From Argonema galeatum A003/A1 (GTDB taxonomy: Bacteria > Cyanobacteriota > Cyanobacteriia > Cyanobacteriales > Aerosakkonemataceae), in NCBI RefSeq assembly GCF_023333595.1, contig NZ_JAIQZM010000008.1, positions 100,370 to 164,369 on the forward strand: a stretch of DNA of 64,000 nt, given 5' to 3'. Both the position numbers and the translations under genes were made by a program. Below, piece by piece: positions 35,826 through 44,795 of this stretch. Within the stretch, counting starts at the first letter, position 1. Every line of letters starts with the position of its first letter. The notes under the pieces were generated by a model, which saw nothing but the letters and a program-made list of their open reading frames with translations, did no database searches and was not told where the DNA came from.

Positions 35826-37252
35826 GACATGAAAAAGCGATTCGGAGCATTTGCCCTGATTTGAAAACTGTTGAGATAGCCGACAGGATCGCTGGGATCG
35901 AAAGATTTTTTGTCTATGAATACTTCAGCCGGTTCAACTTTGTAATTTTCATTGGGACATTGAATGCCCATTTCTGTAGCTATCTCGCGATAGAGATCGG
36001 TTTTCCAAGCTTTACGAGCCAATTCTTCGGCATTTTTGGGAATTTCTTTAATTTGTCCCCACCGAGCTGCTTGAGTCATTAACCAGATACTTTCCGACTG
36101 CCACATAAATGTTGAGTGGTCTCCCGGCACTCTGCCAAGATTGGGAGGTAAATCAAAGAAAAGAGTTGTTTCAGATGAATTGAGAATGCGCTCTTTATCA
36201 TCAAAGCCGCCATAGTTGTATTCGCCGACGATTGCCGGTCGCGTAAACTTATCGATCGGCCCTTGCTTTGGTTTTGCGCCTGTAAAAGATCGCTCTGTAA
36301 TTAATTCGGCTACTTCTTGGCGATTTTCGGGTTTGCTGCAATACTGGCAAGCTTCAATCATTGCTTTCACCAGAGAACGATAAGTTTTGGGATAATTATT
36401 GATGAAAGTTTCCATTACACCCAAAAGTCGATCGGGATGTCCTTCCCAAATTTCTCTGCCTTGAGCGAAGGTAAAACCAACTCCCTCATTACCTTTGATT
36501 GCCCGCGTGTTCCAAGGTTCTGCCACCATGTAAGCTTGCATTGCGCCAATTCGCACATTAGTCACCATCTGCGGCGGGGGAATGATAATGATGCGAAATT
36601 CTTTGAAAGGATCGACACCAGCAGCAGCAGATAAGTAGCGGACAAAGTATTCGTAAATCGCGGAACTCAGCACTACCGCCCAAACTTTTCCCTCTGCTGG
36701 TTGCTTGTCAAAGTAGTTTCGGAAATCTCTTCCAAACGCTTCCAAATCGCCGTTGTATTCCCGCCAGGGACGCAACCCAAAATCCCACATCGCCCGGTTC
36801 ATTGTCATGGCGTTACCGTGGCGGTGAATTGTCATCGCCGCACACAGGGGGGCGTGGCGTGCGCCTTCGGCTCCTATTCTGGCGTTGGTGACGGCACCGG
36901 ATACGACGGGTGAGGCGTCGAGGCGTCCAAAAATGATGCCGTCGCGGGAGGTGGCCCAACTAGCTTCGCGGTTGAGTGTGACGTTTAAACCGTATTTGCG
37001 GAAGAAACCTTTTTTCCAGGCGATCGCAAATGGCGCACAGTCGTTAACGGGAACGTACCCGACGGTGATATCTCGTTTTTCCAATGTGTCCGGATCTACA
37101 ACAGGTTTGACTGCTAAGGCTTCTGGGGTGAGTCCTTTAGCAGAGCGATCGCCTGAAATTCCACAGGACGATAGCGCCATTCCAGCCGCCGCCGCGCCCA
37201 TTCCCAACAGAAAATCTCGCCGATTCCAATAGTTATTGTCGGTGTTACTCAT
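35822..37252 (-). CDS. NrtA/CmpA/CynA-family ABC transporter substrate-binding protein
   Basis: This 476-residue protein has a twin-arginine-like N-terminus (NRRDFLLGMGAAAAGMALSSC) whose Cys sits in a lipobox, suggesting an exported lipoprotein. The body follows the nitrate/bicarbonate/cyanate binder fold: ITVGYVPVNDCAPFAIAWKKG, EASWATSRDGI, QAYMVAEPWNTRAI and SFDPSDPVGYLNSF at the end. It is clearly diverged from the NrtA at 44796-46160. Nitrate, cyanate, guanidine or another small ligand are all possible. Its stop codon is supplied by a mini-element end. Confidence 0.85.
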   Translation of the reverse strand: MSNTDNNYWNRRDFLLGMGAAAAGMALSSCGISGDRSAKGLTPEALAVKPVVDPDTLEKRDITVGYVPVNDCAPFAIAWKKGFFRKYGLNVTLNREASWATSRDGIIFGRLDASPVVSGAVTNARIGAEGARHAPLCAAMTIHRHGNAMTMNRAMWDFGLRPWREYNGDLEAFGRDFRNYFDKQPAEGKVWAVVLSSAIYEYFVRYLSAAAGVDPFKEFRIIIIPPPQMVTNVRIGAMQAYMVAEPWNTRAIKGNEGVGFTFAQGREIWEGHPDRLLGVMETFINNYPKTYRSLVKAMIEACQYCSKPENRQEVAELITERSFTGAKPKQGPIDKFTRPAIVGEYNYGGFDDKERILNSSETTLFFDLPPNLGRVPGDHSTFMWQSESIWLMTQAARWGQIKEIPKNAEELARKAWKTDLYREIATEMGIQCPNENYKVEPAEVFIDKKSFDPSDPVGYLNSFQIRANAPNRFFMS

Positions 37253-37310
37253 AGATCAACTCCACCGATTGATAATTGTTATTTGTCATCAGTCATTTGG
37301 CGTTTTTTCA

Positions 37311-37420
37311 ATGACCACTGACCACTGACCATTGACCACTGACCACTGACCACTGACCATTGACCACTGACCACTGACCACTGACCACTGACCACTGACC
37401 ACTGACCACTGACCACTGAC
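37311..37420. repeat. Tandem heptamer repeat (tgaccac), about 16 units
   Basis: The 110-bp run is of tgaccac/tgaccat units, of the short tandemly repeated repetitive (STRR) type known from cyanobacteria. It lies in the 167-bp gap between permease and binding-protein genes and runs up to the permease stop codon. The transcript would contain about 16 copies of GUGGUCA. Confidence 0.95.
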
Positions 37421-38268
37421 TAATTTGAAGTTCTAGGACGGTGAGTTACCAATTCCTCAACTTTGCCAACAGCCCAGTCAAGCAGCAACCCTGTTAAGCC
37501 AATCACCAGCACTGCTAAAAACACGGAACTCAGGTTTAAACGGCTCCATTCATCCCAGACGAAAAAGCCGATACCAATACCGCCCGTCAGCATTTCTACC
37601 GCAACAATTACCAACCAAGCAATCCCTAAACTGATTCGCAAACCTGTAAAGATGTAGGGTAAACTTGCTGGCCAAATAATCTTGGTAATTTGTCGCCAAC
37701 GTGGCATTTCCAGCACCTTTGCCACATCTATATAATCCTTGGAAACGCTAGAAACGCCCAAAGCGGTATTAATAATCGTCGGCCACAAAGATGTGATGAA
37801 GATAACAAAAATAGCCGATGGTTCTGCCAAGTTGAAGATGGCTAAAGCGATGGGAAGCCAAGCTAGGGGCGATACGGGTTTAAAAATCTGAATGATGGGA
37901 TTAAGCGCTAACATAGCGGGTCTGGACATCCCAATCAGAAACCCTAAAGGAATTGCTACGACAGCACCCAAAAGAAATCCCAGCAATACCCGTCTTAGAC
38001 TTGCCAGCAATAACCAACCAATCCCCAAATTACCTGGGCCGCGTTCATAAAACGGGTTTAGTATGTAATCGAGATTAGCAACCAGCGCTTCTGGCGGGGT
38101 AGGCATCAATTCGTGATTGGCAAGGGCAACAATCCACCACAGGACAATAATCCCCAAGAAACCGATCGCAGGCAATATGACGACATCCCGGAGAACAACA
38201 GGTTTAGCGCGTCTCCAAGCTGCCTGTCCGGCAACCGCGATCGCAGACAGATTCAATTGAATAGCCAT
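37420..38268 (-). CDS. Nitrate/cyanate-type ABC transporter permease
   Basis: This 282-residue inner-membrane permease of the NrtB/CynB/SsuC group has about six to seven hydrophobic segments. Visible marks are ILWWIVALANHELMPTPPEAL, SLRRVLLGFLLGAVVAIPLG, the EAA-loop region YIDVAKVLEMPRWRQITKIIWPASLPYIFTG (split by family wording) and LGIAWLVIVAVEML. It is the first gene of the operon, unusual because the binding-protein gene normally leads. The leader upstream is structured and there is no clear ribosome-binding site. Confidence 0.88.
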   Translation of the reverse strand: MAIQLNLSAIAVAGQAAWRRAKPVVLRDVVILPAIGFLGIIVLWWIVALANHELMPTPPEALVANLDYILNPFYERGPGNLGIGWLLLASLRRVLLGFLLGAVVAIPLGFLIGMSRPAMLALNPIIQIFKPVSPLAWLPIALAIFNLAEPSAIFVIFITSLWPTIINTALGVSSVSKDYIDVAKVLEMPRWRQITKIIWPASLPYIFTGLRISLGIAWLVIVAVEMLTGGIGIGFFVWDEWSRLNLSSVFLAVLVIGLTGLLLDWAVGKVEELVTHRPRTSN

Positions 38269-38407
38269 AAGTGTCAGGTCAGGCGCAGGTACAAGAACGC
38301 TGAGCAGTACCAGCCGGGGACACTGACGAGTTCAAAACACTACGAATAATGCTGACTCTTCAGTCTCCTCTCAATGCCTACGAAGTTAGCTGACGGGCTA
38401 GGACTGA
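38269..38407 (-). promoter_or_regulatory. Structured leader of the permease-first ABC operon
   Basis: On the minus strand the leader contains CAGTC (38406-38402) pairing with GACTG about 35 nt downstream around CTAGCCCGTCAGCTAACTTC. Later AGTGTC pairs with GACACT just before the ATG, which would bury the start. I see no Shine-Dalgarno. This is suggestive of a regulatory RNA, but it matches no riboswitch consensus I can recall. Confidence 0.4.
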
Positions 38408-38778
38408 GAGATGTCCTTTTCTGCCTACTTTCTCACAAAAAAAGGCAAAAATACGCCCCAAAAGGTGGTTCCTCCGCTCCAGGTTTTTAAGCCCTGGATT
38501 AGGCTGACTTACTCAAATTTGCATTACTATAGCATGGGATCTTGGAATAATCAACCTCTTCTAAGACGTAGGCGTTTCGGTAGCAGATGGAGCCTTGCGG
38601 AAATCCCAGTTGCTTGATGTTGCAGATTTATTGGCGCGTATCATTAAACCTTCTTGTGTTTAACCCAACAAAATAACTTAACACTCGCATCAGCCCTTAG
38701 ATAGATATAGAACAAAAAATTAACAAGTAAATTAAACACAAGCCAGACAAAATAGCCCTTCAAATACCCAAATAAAAA
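38408..38778. other. Intergenic region between ABC operon and DUF1830 gene
   Basis: It holds the divergent promoters of the two units. The only structure is a small hairpin, CCAGG-tttttaagc-CCTGG, at about 38479-38497. No gene is supported. Confidence 0.4.
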
Positions 38779-39090
38779 ATGATTCAAACACAATTGAATT
38801 TAAATTTAGAAAAACCCGATAAAATTCTTTGTTTCTATATCAACAACACTAGCTATATTCAAATAGTTCGGCTTACGAATATTGCCAAGTCGAAGTATGA
38901 GCGGGTTGTTTTTCCAAAAGAGCGGTTCTTCTTTGAAGCGGATCTGGATGCTCAATTGGAAATTTATATGTGCGAGATGGACAAGAAAATTTTATCTGCA
39001 ATACTTCCTTGCGATCGCATCCAGGTCAATGAAGAAAACAGCGTTTTAAAATCGGGGAAAGAATCGGCTTTAGCACATATTTGCCTCTGA
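38779..39090 (+). CDS. DUF1830 family protein
   Basis: This 103-residue protein has the DUF1830 core: KILCFYINNTSYIQIVRLTNI, ERVVFPKERFFFEA, LEIYMCEMDKKILSAILPCDRI. This is a small cyanobacterial family of unknown function with no membrane segment or signal. Residues after about 90 are variable. It stands 119 bp upstream of chlD on the same strand. Confidence 0.85.
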   Translation: MIQTQLNLNLEKPDKILCFYINNTSYIQIVRLTNIAKSKYERVVFPKERFFFEADLDAQLEIYMCEMDKKILSAILPCDRIQVNEENSVLKSGKESALAHICL

Positions 39091-39209
39091 CACAGATTCA
39101 TGTTAGGGGTAATAGGGCATTGGAGATCGGGTATTAGAGAATTACAAACCGTTCTGGCTGGGCAAAGTCTGCGTTATGCTGAAAAACTGGACTAAAAACG
39201 CAGAATACT

Positions 39210-41231
39210 ATGCCAGCCATTAGCACATCGGCAAATAGAACATTTCCCCTAGCCGCCGTCGTCGGTCAGGAAGCAATCAAACTAGCACTGCTGCTGGCGG
39301 CGGTAGATCCGGGATTGGGGGGAGTTGCGATCGCAGGTCGTCGCGGCACAGCCAAATCCGTTATGGCACGCGCTTTGCACGAACTCCTACCACCCATCGA
39401 AGTCATCAAAGGTTCTTTCTGGAACGAAGAACCCAATGATGAAGAGGGGGGGAGTGGGAGAGGGGGAGAGGGGGAGATAGAAACACAAATTATCCCAGCA
39501 CCCTTCATCCAAATTCCCTTGGGAGTTACAGAAGACAGATTGCTGGGTTCAGTGGATGTCGAACAATCAGTCAAACGCGGAGAATCAGTATTTCAACCAG
39601 GATTGCTCGCAGCAGCACATCGAGGCGTTCTCTACGTAGATGAGATTAACCTACTAGATGACCAAATTGCCAACCAACTGCTCACAGTATTATCTGAAGG
39701 ACGAAATCTAATTGAGCGGGAAGGGATTAGCGTTGTGCATCCTTGCCAAGCGCTATTCCTTGCCACTTACAACCCCGAAGAAGGTGCGCTGCGGGAACAT
39801 TTGCTCGATCGCATTGCCATCACCCTCTCAGCTGATGCGATACTCGGATTAGACGATCGAGTCCAAGCAGTAGAACAAGCTTTAGAATACTCCAGAAATC
39901 CCCAAGAATTCCTCGCACAGTACAGCGAAGACATCGATAACCTCAAAACTCAAATAATTCTGGCGCGGGAATGGCTCAAAGAAGTCCGCATCACCCAAGA
40001 ACAAATAACATATTTAGTAGAAGAATCAATTCGCGCAGGCGTACAGGGACATAGAGCCGAATTATTTGCCGTCCGAGTTGCCAAAGCAGCTGCCGCTTTG
40101 GACGGACGCACAGACGTAAATGCTGAAGATTTGCGCCGTGGAGTAGAACTGGTAATAGTCCCAAGAGCGACAATTTTGCAGACGCCACCAGAAGATCAAC
40201 CGCCGCCACCACCGCCACCGCCACCGCCGCCAGAAGATCGATCCGAACAAGAACAGGACGAACAGGAAGAAGAAGAAAACCCCGAAGAACCGCAGGAAGA
40301 ACAACCAAGTATCCCAGAAGAGTTTATTTTCGATCCAGAAGGAGTCATCCTCGACCCCACCGTACTTTGCTTTGCCCAAATGGCACAACGGCGCGGTAAA
40401 TCAGGCGCTCGCAGCAAAATCTTTTCCGAAGATAGAGGTCGCTACGTCAAGCCCATGATACCAAAAGGCCGCGTGCGACGAATTGCCATTGATGCCACTT
40501 TACGAGCAGCTGCGCCTTACCAGAAGGCGCGACGAGAAAGATCCCCGCAAACCCCCTTACCAAGGCAGACAAAGCGGGTATTTGTCGAACAAGGAGATAT
40601 TCGATCAAAAAGGTTGGTACGCAAAGCTGGTTCCCTAGTAGTCTTTGTGGTGGATGCTTCTGGCTCGATGGCGCTGAACCGGATGCAATCAGCTAAAGGT
40701 GCGGTGATGCGCTTGCTGACGGAGGCGTATGAAAATCGCGACCAAGTGGCGTTGATACCCTTCCGTGGGGAACGCGCCGACGTGCTGTTACCGCCGACTC
40801 GTTCGATCGCATTAGCGCGTCGGCGTCTGGAACTGTTACCTTGTGGAGGTGGTTCCCCGTTAGCACATGGTTTAACTCAAGCAGTACGAGTGGGGATTAA
40901 CGCACAGATGTCTGGGGATATCGGTCAGGTAGTAATTGTCGCGATTACCGACGGTCGTGGTAACATTCCCTTAGCGCGTTCTTTGGGCGAACCCTTGGCA
41001 GAAGGGGAAAAACCGGATATCAAAGCTGAACTGTTGGAAATCACCGCTAGAATTAGAGGCTTGGGGATTCAACTGCTAGTCATCGATACGGAAAATAAGT
41101 TTATTTCCACTGGTTTCGCGAAGGAAATGGCGAAAACATCCGGTGGGAAGTATTATCACTTACCGAAAGCGACAGAGCAAGCGATCGCCGGAGTGGCTAG
41201 AGGTGCGATCGCAGACATGAAATCCCGATAA
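39210..41231 (+). CDS. chlD: Magnesium chelatase subunit ChlD
   Basis: This 673-residue protein is the D subunit of magnesium chelatase, which with ChlI and ChlH inserts Mg2+ into protoporphyrin IX, the first committed step of chlorophyll synthesis. An AAA+ module fills the N-terminal half ([14 protein letters not shown] at the Walker A position, then [12 protein letters not shown]). A poly-Pro/acidic linker lies at about 328-375 (eleven Pro in a row), and a C-terminal VWA domain carries the MIDAS motif [13 protein letters not shown] and later AITDGRGN. A Gly/Glu-rich insert at about residues 78-90 is encoded by a purine microsatellite. Length is otherwise normal. Confidence 0.95.
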   Translation: MPAISTSANRTFPLAAVVGQEAIKLALLLAAVDPGLGGVAIAGRRGTAKSVMARALHELLPPIEVIKGSFWNEEPNDEEGGSGRGGEGEIETQIIPAPFIQIPLGVTEDRLLGSVDVEQSVKRGESVFQPGLLAAAHRGVLYVDEINLLDDQIANQLLTVLSEGRNLIEREGISVVHPCQALFLATYNPEEGALREHLLDRIAITLSADAILGLDDRVQAVEQALEYSRNPQEFLAQYSEDIDNLKTQIILAREWLKEVRITQEQITYLVEESIRAGVQGHRAELFAVRVAKAAAALDGRTDVNAEDLRRGVELVIVPRATILQTPPEDQPPPPPPPPPPPEDRSEQEQDEQEEEENPEEPQEEQPSIPEEFIFDPEGVILDPTVLCFAQMAQRRGKSGARSKIFSEDRGRYVKPMIPKGRVRRIAIDATLRAAAPYQKARRERSPQTPLPRQTKRVFVEQGDIRSKRLVRKAGSLVVFVVDASGSMALNRMQSAKGAVMRLLTEAYENRDQVALIPFRGERADVLLPPTRSIALARRRLELLPCGGGSPLAHGLTQAVRVGINAQMSGDIGQVVIVAITDGRGNIPLARSLGEPLAEGEKPDIKAELLEITARIRGLGIQLLVIDTENKFISTGFAKEMAKTSGGKYYHLPKATEQAIAGVARGAIADMKSR

Positions 41232-41451
41232 TGGGGGTTGGCGAATGGGGACTGGGGACTGGGGATTGGGAAAAGGTTTTTTCATTATTCATCCTTTCTC
41301 AATACCTAATCTCCTTAGACTTTATCCAAAAAGTCCTTTCATGAGTAACCAAACATATCTATTCATCTGTGTTTATCTGTGTTCATCTGTCTTCATCTGT
41401 GGTTAAAAATATCGAAACCTGATTTTTCGGATAGACTATTAATGCGATTCA

Positions 41452-41955
41452 ATGACAGACTTTTCTAATTCCCTGCCACCAGAATGTATTCTCCGTCCAG
41501 CTAGTTCCAGCGATATCTGGGCAATTCGGAAATTAGTATTGAGTGCCAAACTCGATCCTACCCAATTACGCTGGCAACAATTTTGGGTAATTGAAAGTGA
41601 TAAAACTTTAGTAGCTTGCGGACAATTGCGTTCTTTTCCTGAAGCGCAAGAACTCGGTAGTTTAGTAGTTGCATCTCCTTGGCGAGGTAAAGGTTTGGGC
41701 AGCTATTTAGTCAAATATTTAATTCAACGAGCAACCCAACCGCTTTATTTAGAATGTCTTGGTAAAAAGTTAGTACAATTTTATCATCGCTTTGGTTTTG
41801 TACCAGTTTCTTGGCAAGACTTACCATCATCACTTAAATGGAAGTTTGGCTTAACTCAATTAGCTTCTAAACTTGTCCCAATCATCTCTGTAACAATCAT
41901 GCAGTATCCTAAATTTGAACTTCCGGTAGATGAAAAACAAACTCCCCTACCTTGA
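41452..41955 (+). CDS. GNAT family N-acetyltransferase
   Basis: This 167-residue GNAT-fold protein starts CILRPASSSDIWAIRKLVL, has the acetyl-CoA loop GSLVVASPWRGKGLGSYLVKY (Q/RxxGxG/A type) and ends in YLECLGKKLVQFYHRFGFVPV, as in many small GNATs. The acceptor substrate is unknown. Its 3' end overlaps the methyltransferase gene by 26 bp, so it is probably translated from the same mRNA as the restriction-modification genes. Whether it takes part in that system is unknown. Confidence 0.85.
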   Translation: MTDFSNSLPPECILRPASSSDIWAIRKLVLSAKLDPTQLRWQQFWVIESDKTLVACGQLRSFPEAQELGSLVVASPWRGKGLGSYLVKYLIQRATQPLYLECLGKKLVQFYHRFGFVPVSWQDLPSSLKWKFGLTQLASKLVPIISVTIMQYPKFELPVDEKQTPLP

Positions 41956-43051
41956 ATTTCTTGAACAAGAACTTAAACTTCCTGCAAAACAACCCACTGA
42001 ACCTTTAGTAATCGATCTATTCGCTGGTTCCGGGGGACTTGCACTTGGTTTTGAAGCCGCAGGTTTTAGAACAGTTGGCTACGAAATATTAGAAGATGCC
42101 TGCACGACTTATCGCCATAATCTACATAGTTCCTGTTACCAAGTAAATCTAACACCCTTATCTAATTTAGTAGACGGCGCAACCGCCATAATTGGTGGCC
42201 CTCCATGTCAACCTTTTAGTGTCGGTGGAAATCAACTAGGACTAAAAGATAGTCGCGACGGCTTTCCAACTTTTATTTGTGCTGTGAAGCGCTATCGTCC
42301 AAAACTTGCTTTATTTGAAAATGTGCGAGGTATGCTTTTCCGCAACAAGGCGTATTTTGAAGAAATTGTTATAGCTTTGCAGTCACTCGGCTATATTGTA
42401 GAATGGGAAGTTTTAAATGCGGCAAATTATGGTGTTCCCCAGAAAAGAGAACGCCTTTTTTGTGTAGCACATCAAGGCGGGTGGAAGTGGCCGGAAAAAA
42501 CTCATCTCTATTCCTCTTATACTGCCGGAGAAGCGCTAGGAGAACTTGCATTTTCTACAGCATCTGACTCAAAATTTCTTACTCATAGCATGGATGAGTA
42601 TGTGAAAAAATATGAAATGGCATCTAAATGTATCAGACCTAGAGATTTACATTTAGATGCGCCTTCTAGAACTGTTACCTGTCGTAATTTATGCGGTGCA
42701 ACTGGCGATATGCTGCGGATACGCTTACCGGATGGACGCCGGAGAAGGTTAACAGTTCGTGAAGGTGCTAGACTTCAGAGTTTTCCAGATTGGTTTCAAT
42801 TTAATGGTTCTGAAAATAGCCAGTTCAATCAGATTGGTAATGCAGTTCCACCGCTATTAGCCAAAGCTTTAGCTCGTTCTGTTAAAGCATATTTGGATAA
42901 CAGCGAAAAAATATCATCGTCAGAAATTTTTCAACCCACTCAATACATCCAGCTATCTCTAGAACTAGGAATAGATATTCTAGAAAAGCCAGCCCGAAAA
43001 GATTGTAAATCTCATCGTCGAGGAATTGCAACAGATGCTCGATCGTTCTAA
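41930..43051 (+). CDS. DNA (cytosine-5-)-methyltransferase
   Basis: This 373-residue C5 methyltransferase has motifs in order: I (LFAGSGGLALGFEAAG), IV with the catalytic Cys (GGPPCQPFS), VI (FENVRG), VIII (QKRERLF) and X (QIGNAVPPLLAKAL). The target-recognition region lies at about 195-275. The neighbouring endonuclease gene overlaps by 17 bp, making this the protective methylase of a type II restriction-modification system. The predicted mark is 5-methylcytosine. Confidence 0.93.
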   Translation: MKNKLPYLEFLEQELKLPAKQPTEPLVIDLFAGSGGLALGFEAAGFRTVGYEILEDACTTYRHNLHSSCYQVNLTPLSNLVDGATAIIGGPPCQPFSVGGNQLGLKDSRDGFPTFICAVKRYRPKLALFENVRGMLFRNKAYFEEIVIALQSLGYIVEWEVLNAANYGVPQKRERLFCVAHQGGWKWPEKTHLYSSYTAGEALGELAFSTASDSKFLTHSMDEYVKKYEMASKCIRPRDLHLDAPSRTVTCRNLCGATGDMLRIRLPDGRRRRLTVREGARLQSFPDWFQFNGSENSQFNQIGNAVPPLLAKALARSVKAYLDNSEKISSSEIFQPTQYIQLSLELGIDILEKPARKDCKSHRRGIATDARSF

Positions 43052-44006
43052 TTCTCAGGATTCTATGGATGTAATAAAGAAAATTGAGGAAGCTAAGGCT
43101 ATTCTCAGAGATCTAGGTTTGCCATCCGCACAACAAAACGATCGTTCTGCCCTTACTTTGCTGGCTTTGCTAAATCTAAAACCGGAGATGCGTTGGTCTA
43201 ATGCCAGTCATCCCCTACTTGGTATTACTCCAATAATGGAATTTATTGCCCAAAACTACGGTAAAACTTACGCACCTAACACACGCGAAACAATTCGTCG
43301 CCAGACTGTTCACCAGTTTGTAGAGGCTGGCTTTCTTATACCCAACCCGGATCAACCTTCAAGACCTACAAATAGTCCAAAAACAGTATATCAGTTTGAG
43401 GCGCTCGCACTAGAATTACTTCGCACTTACCAGACCAATGAATGGAGTGATAATCTCAAAAATTACCTGACATCCGTCGAGACGCTAAAAAGGCGGTATG
43501 CTCAAGAACGAGAGATGGAACAGATTCCCGTGATAGTCGCAACCGGAAAAATAATTTCGTTGTCACCGGGTGGGCAGAACGTCCTTATCGAAAAAATTAT
43601 CAACGATTTTTGCTCCTTTTTTACACCAGGAGGAAAGCTTCTTTATGTAGGCGATACTGGCAATAAGTGGGGTTATCTTGATAGGGAATCACTTGAAGCG
43701 TTGGGTGTAACTGTTGAAGCTCACGGAAAGATGCCTGATGTTGTAGTTTACCATGTCCAGAAGAATTGGCTGGTGCTGATTGAAGCTGTCACAAGTCATG
43801 GTGCAGTAACTCCCAAGCGTCGAAAGGAACTTGAAGTAGTATTTGAGAATTCAATAGCTGGATTGGTATATGTCACCGCGTTCGATCGCCGCAGCGATAT
43901 GGCGAAATATCTCCATGAAATCTCCTGGGAGACAGAAGTCTGGATAGCTGAGGCACCAACTCACATTATCCACTTCAACGGCGAACGGTTTTTAGGGCCA
44001 TATTGA
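43035..44006 (+). CDS. BsuBI/PstI-family type II restriction endonuclease
   Basis: This encodes 323 residues from ATG 43035 (GAGGAA 9 nt upstream); TTG 43026 is also in frame. The N-terminal helical domain carries LTLLALLNLKPEMRWSNAS, and the C-terminal nuclease domain has LYVGDTGNKWGYLD, the PD-x-K-like pair MPDVVVYHVQK ... LIEAVTSHGAV and TAFDRRSDMAKYL. BsuBI and PstI cut CTGCAG, but relatives may cut other sites. Classical PstI/BsuBI systems carry adenine methylases, whereas this one is coupled to a cytosine-5 enzyme, so the site may differ. Confidence 0.87.
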   Translation: MLDRSNSQDSMDVIKKIEEAKAILRDLGLPSAQQNDRSALTLLALLNLKPEMRWSNASHPLLGITPIMEFIAQNYGKTYAPNTRETIRRQTVHQFVEAGFLIPNPDQPSRPTNSPKTVYQFEALALELLRTYQTNEWSDNLKNYLTSVETLKRRYAQEREMEQIPVIVATGKIISLSPGGQNVLIEKIINDFCSFFTPGGKLLYVGDTGNKWGYLDRESLEALGVTVEAHGKMPDVVVYHVQKNWLVLIEAVTSHGAVTPKRRKELEVVFENSIAGLVYVTAFDRRSDMAKYLHEISWETEVWIAEAPTHIIHFNGERFLGPY

Positions 44007-44094
44007 AGAATGCGATCGCACAGACCTACCAACGGGTTTTGGCCACACCCAAAGCCATAGACGCAATTTGAGAGAATAAATAGAACTCAGGTTA

Positions 44095-44200
44095 TAAGTA
44101 GGTGGGCATAATTAAACGTAAAACTCCAGGCCCTTAGAAACCGGGTTTCTCCAAGAAACCCGGTTTCTCGGTGTTCAGTTTATTGACGCCCACCTACTTA
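44095..44200. mobile_element. Mini-element family A, copy 4 (intact ends)
   Basis: This 106-bp element runs from TAAGTAGGTGGGC at 44095 to the inverse ending at 44200, with the core AGAAACCGGGTTTCT / GAAACCCGGTTTCT in the middle. It lies between the endonuclease gene and the nrtA leader. Confidence 0.85.
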
Positions 44201-44795
44201 CATCTTTAATAGCAGATGCCGAGATTGGCCCGATCGCAGGCTCTCCCCTTCAGCGCACCTGCATTTTCCTACCTCGGTTATTTTGTCAAGCTGCTTATAA
44301 AAATATTTTCTTTTTCCCGATTCATAGACTCATTAAAATAACTATTATAGAGATAACTTTATATGCTCTGATAAACATTCTATAGAGTTAACTAAATAGT
44401 ATTCATAAATCAGAATCTATAGCTTAGTCGAGTTGCTTGTAAATTATAAAAATAGAATATTTACTTATAGACAAGATTTAGGATTTATTTTAAAGTTGAT
44501 GAAACTAAAGCATCCAAAAACCAGTAAAAGACGGTAAGCTTAGTTTAAAGCAAATTTCCAGACAGGTTATGTGGGTTAGAGACACCCTAACGCCCTAACC
44601 AACCTAGAAGTTTTCACAAGGATGGAAGTTTCTGTCGCAGGCGAACTCACGTCATCCGGTTGGTATTGACGCTTAACTGCTTACGGCAATTCTGCTTTCA
44701 CAGATTAATACCACTGCGAACCGCCATTTTGGATGTCGGCTCTCTAGTTAACTTGCATAATAAACAGCCAATAGGAGTAGCTCTAAGGAGGTTTT
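44201..44795 (+). promoter_or_regulatory. Long leader/promoter region of nrtABCD
   Basis: This 595-bp region lies before nrtA. The first part is very AT-rich. A GTA-N8-TAA (44524-44537) is one base off the NtcA consensus GTA-N8-TAC. Downstream, ggttag (44574-44579 area) can pair with ctaacc (near 44595), and ccaacc with ggttgg, giving a potentially folded leader. A strong AAGGAGG stands just before the nrtA ATG. Nitrogen control by NtcA is expected for such operons but not proven here. Confidence 0.4.

Noticed and set aside
35810..36082. 90-codon plus-strand gene
   Set aside because: Starts in a mini-element and is a shadow of the binding-protein gene.
37311..37420. CRISPR array
   Set aside because: Pure 7-bp tandem units with no spacers; it is an STRR-type array.
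38281..38410. Guanidine-I (ykkC) riboswitch
   Set aside because: The hallmark CTAGGGTTCCG and CTGGTCCGAGAG segments are absent.
38411..38617. 68-codon gene upstream of DUF1830
   Set aside because: No ribosome-binding site and low-complexity sequence; nothing similar known.
44524..44537. NtcA site GTA-N8-TAC
   Set aside because: Last triplet is TAA, and no well-placed -10 box follows; kept only as a weak remark.
44560..44720. Glutamine (glnA) riboswitch before nrtA
   Set aside because: Only a loose ggatggaagt / cgaactcac similarity; the conserved core is not matched.
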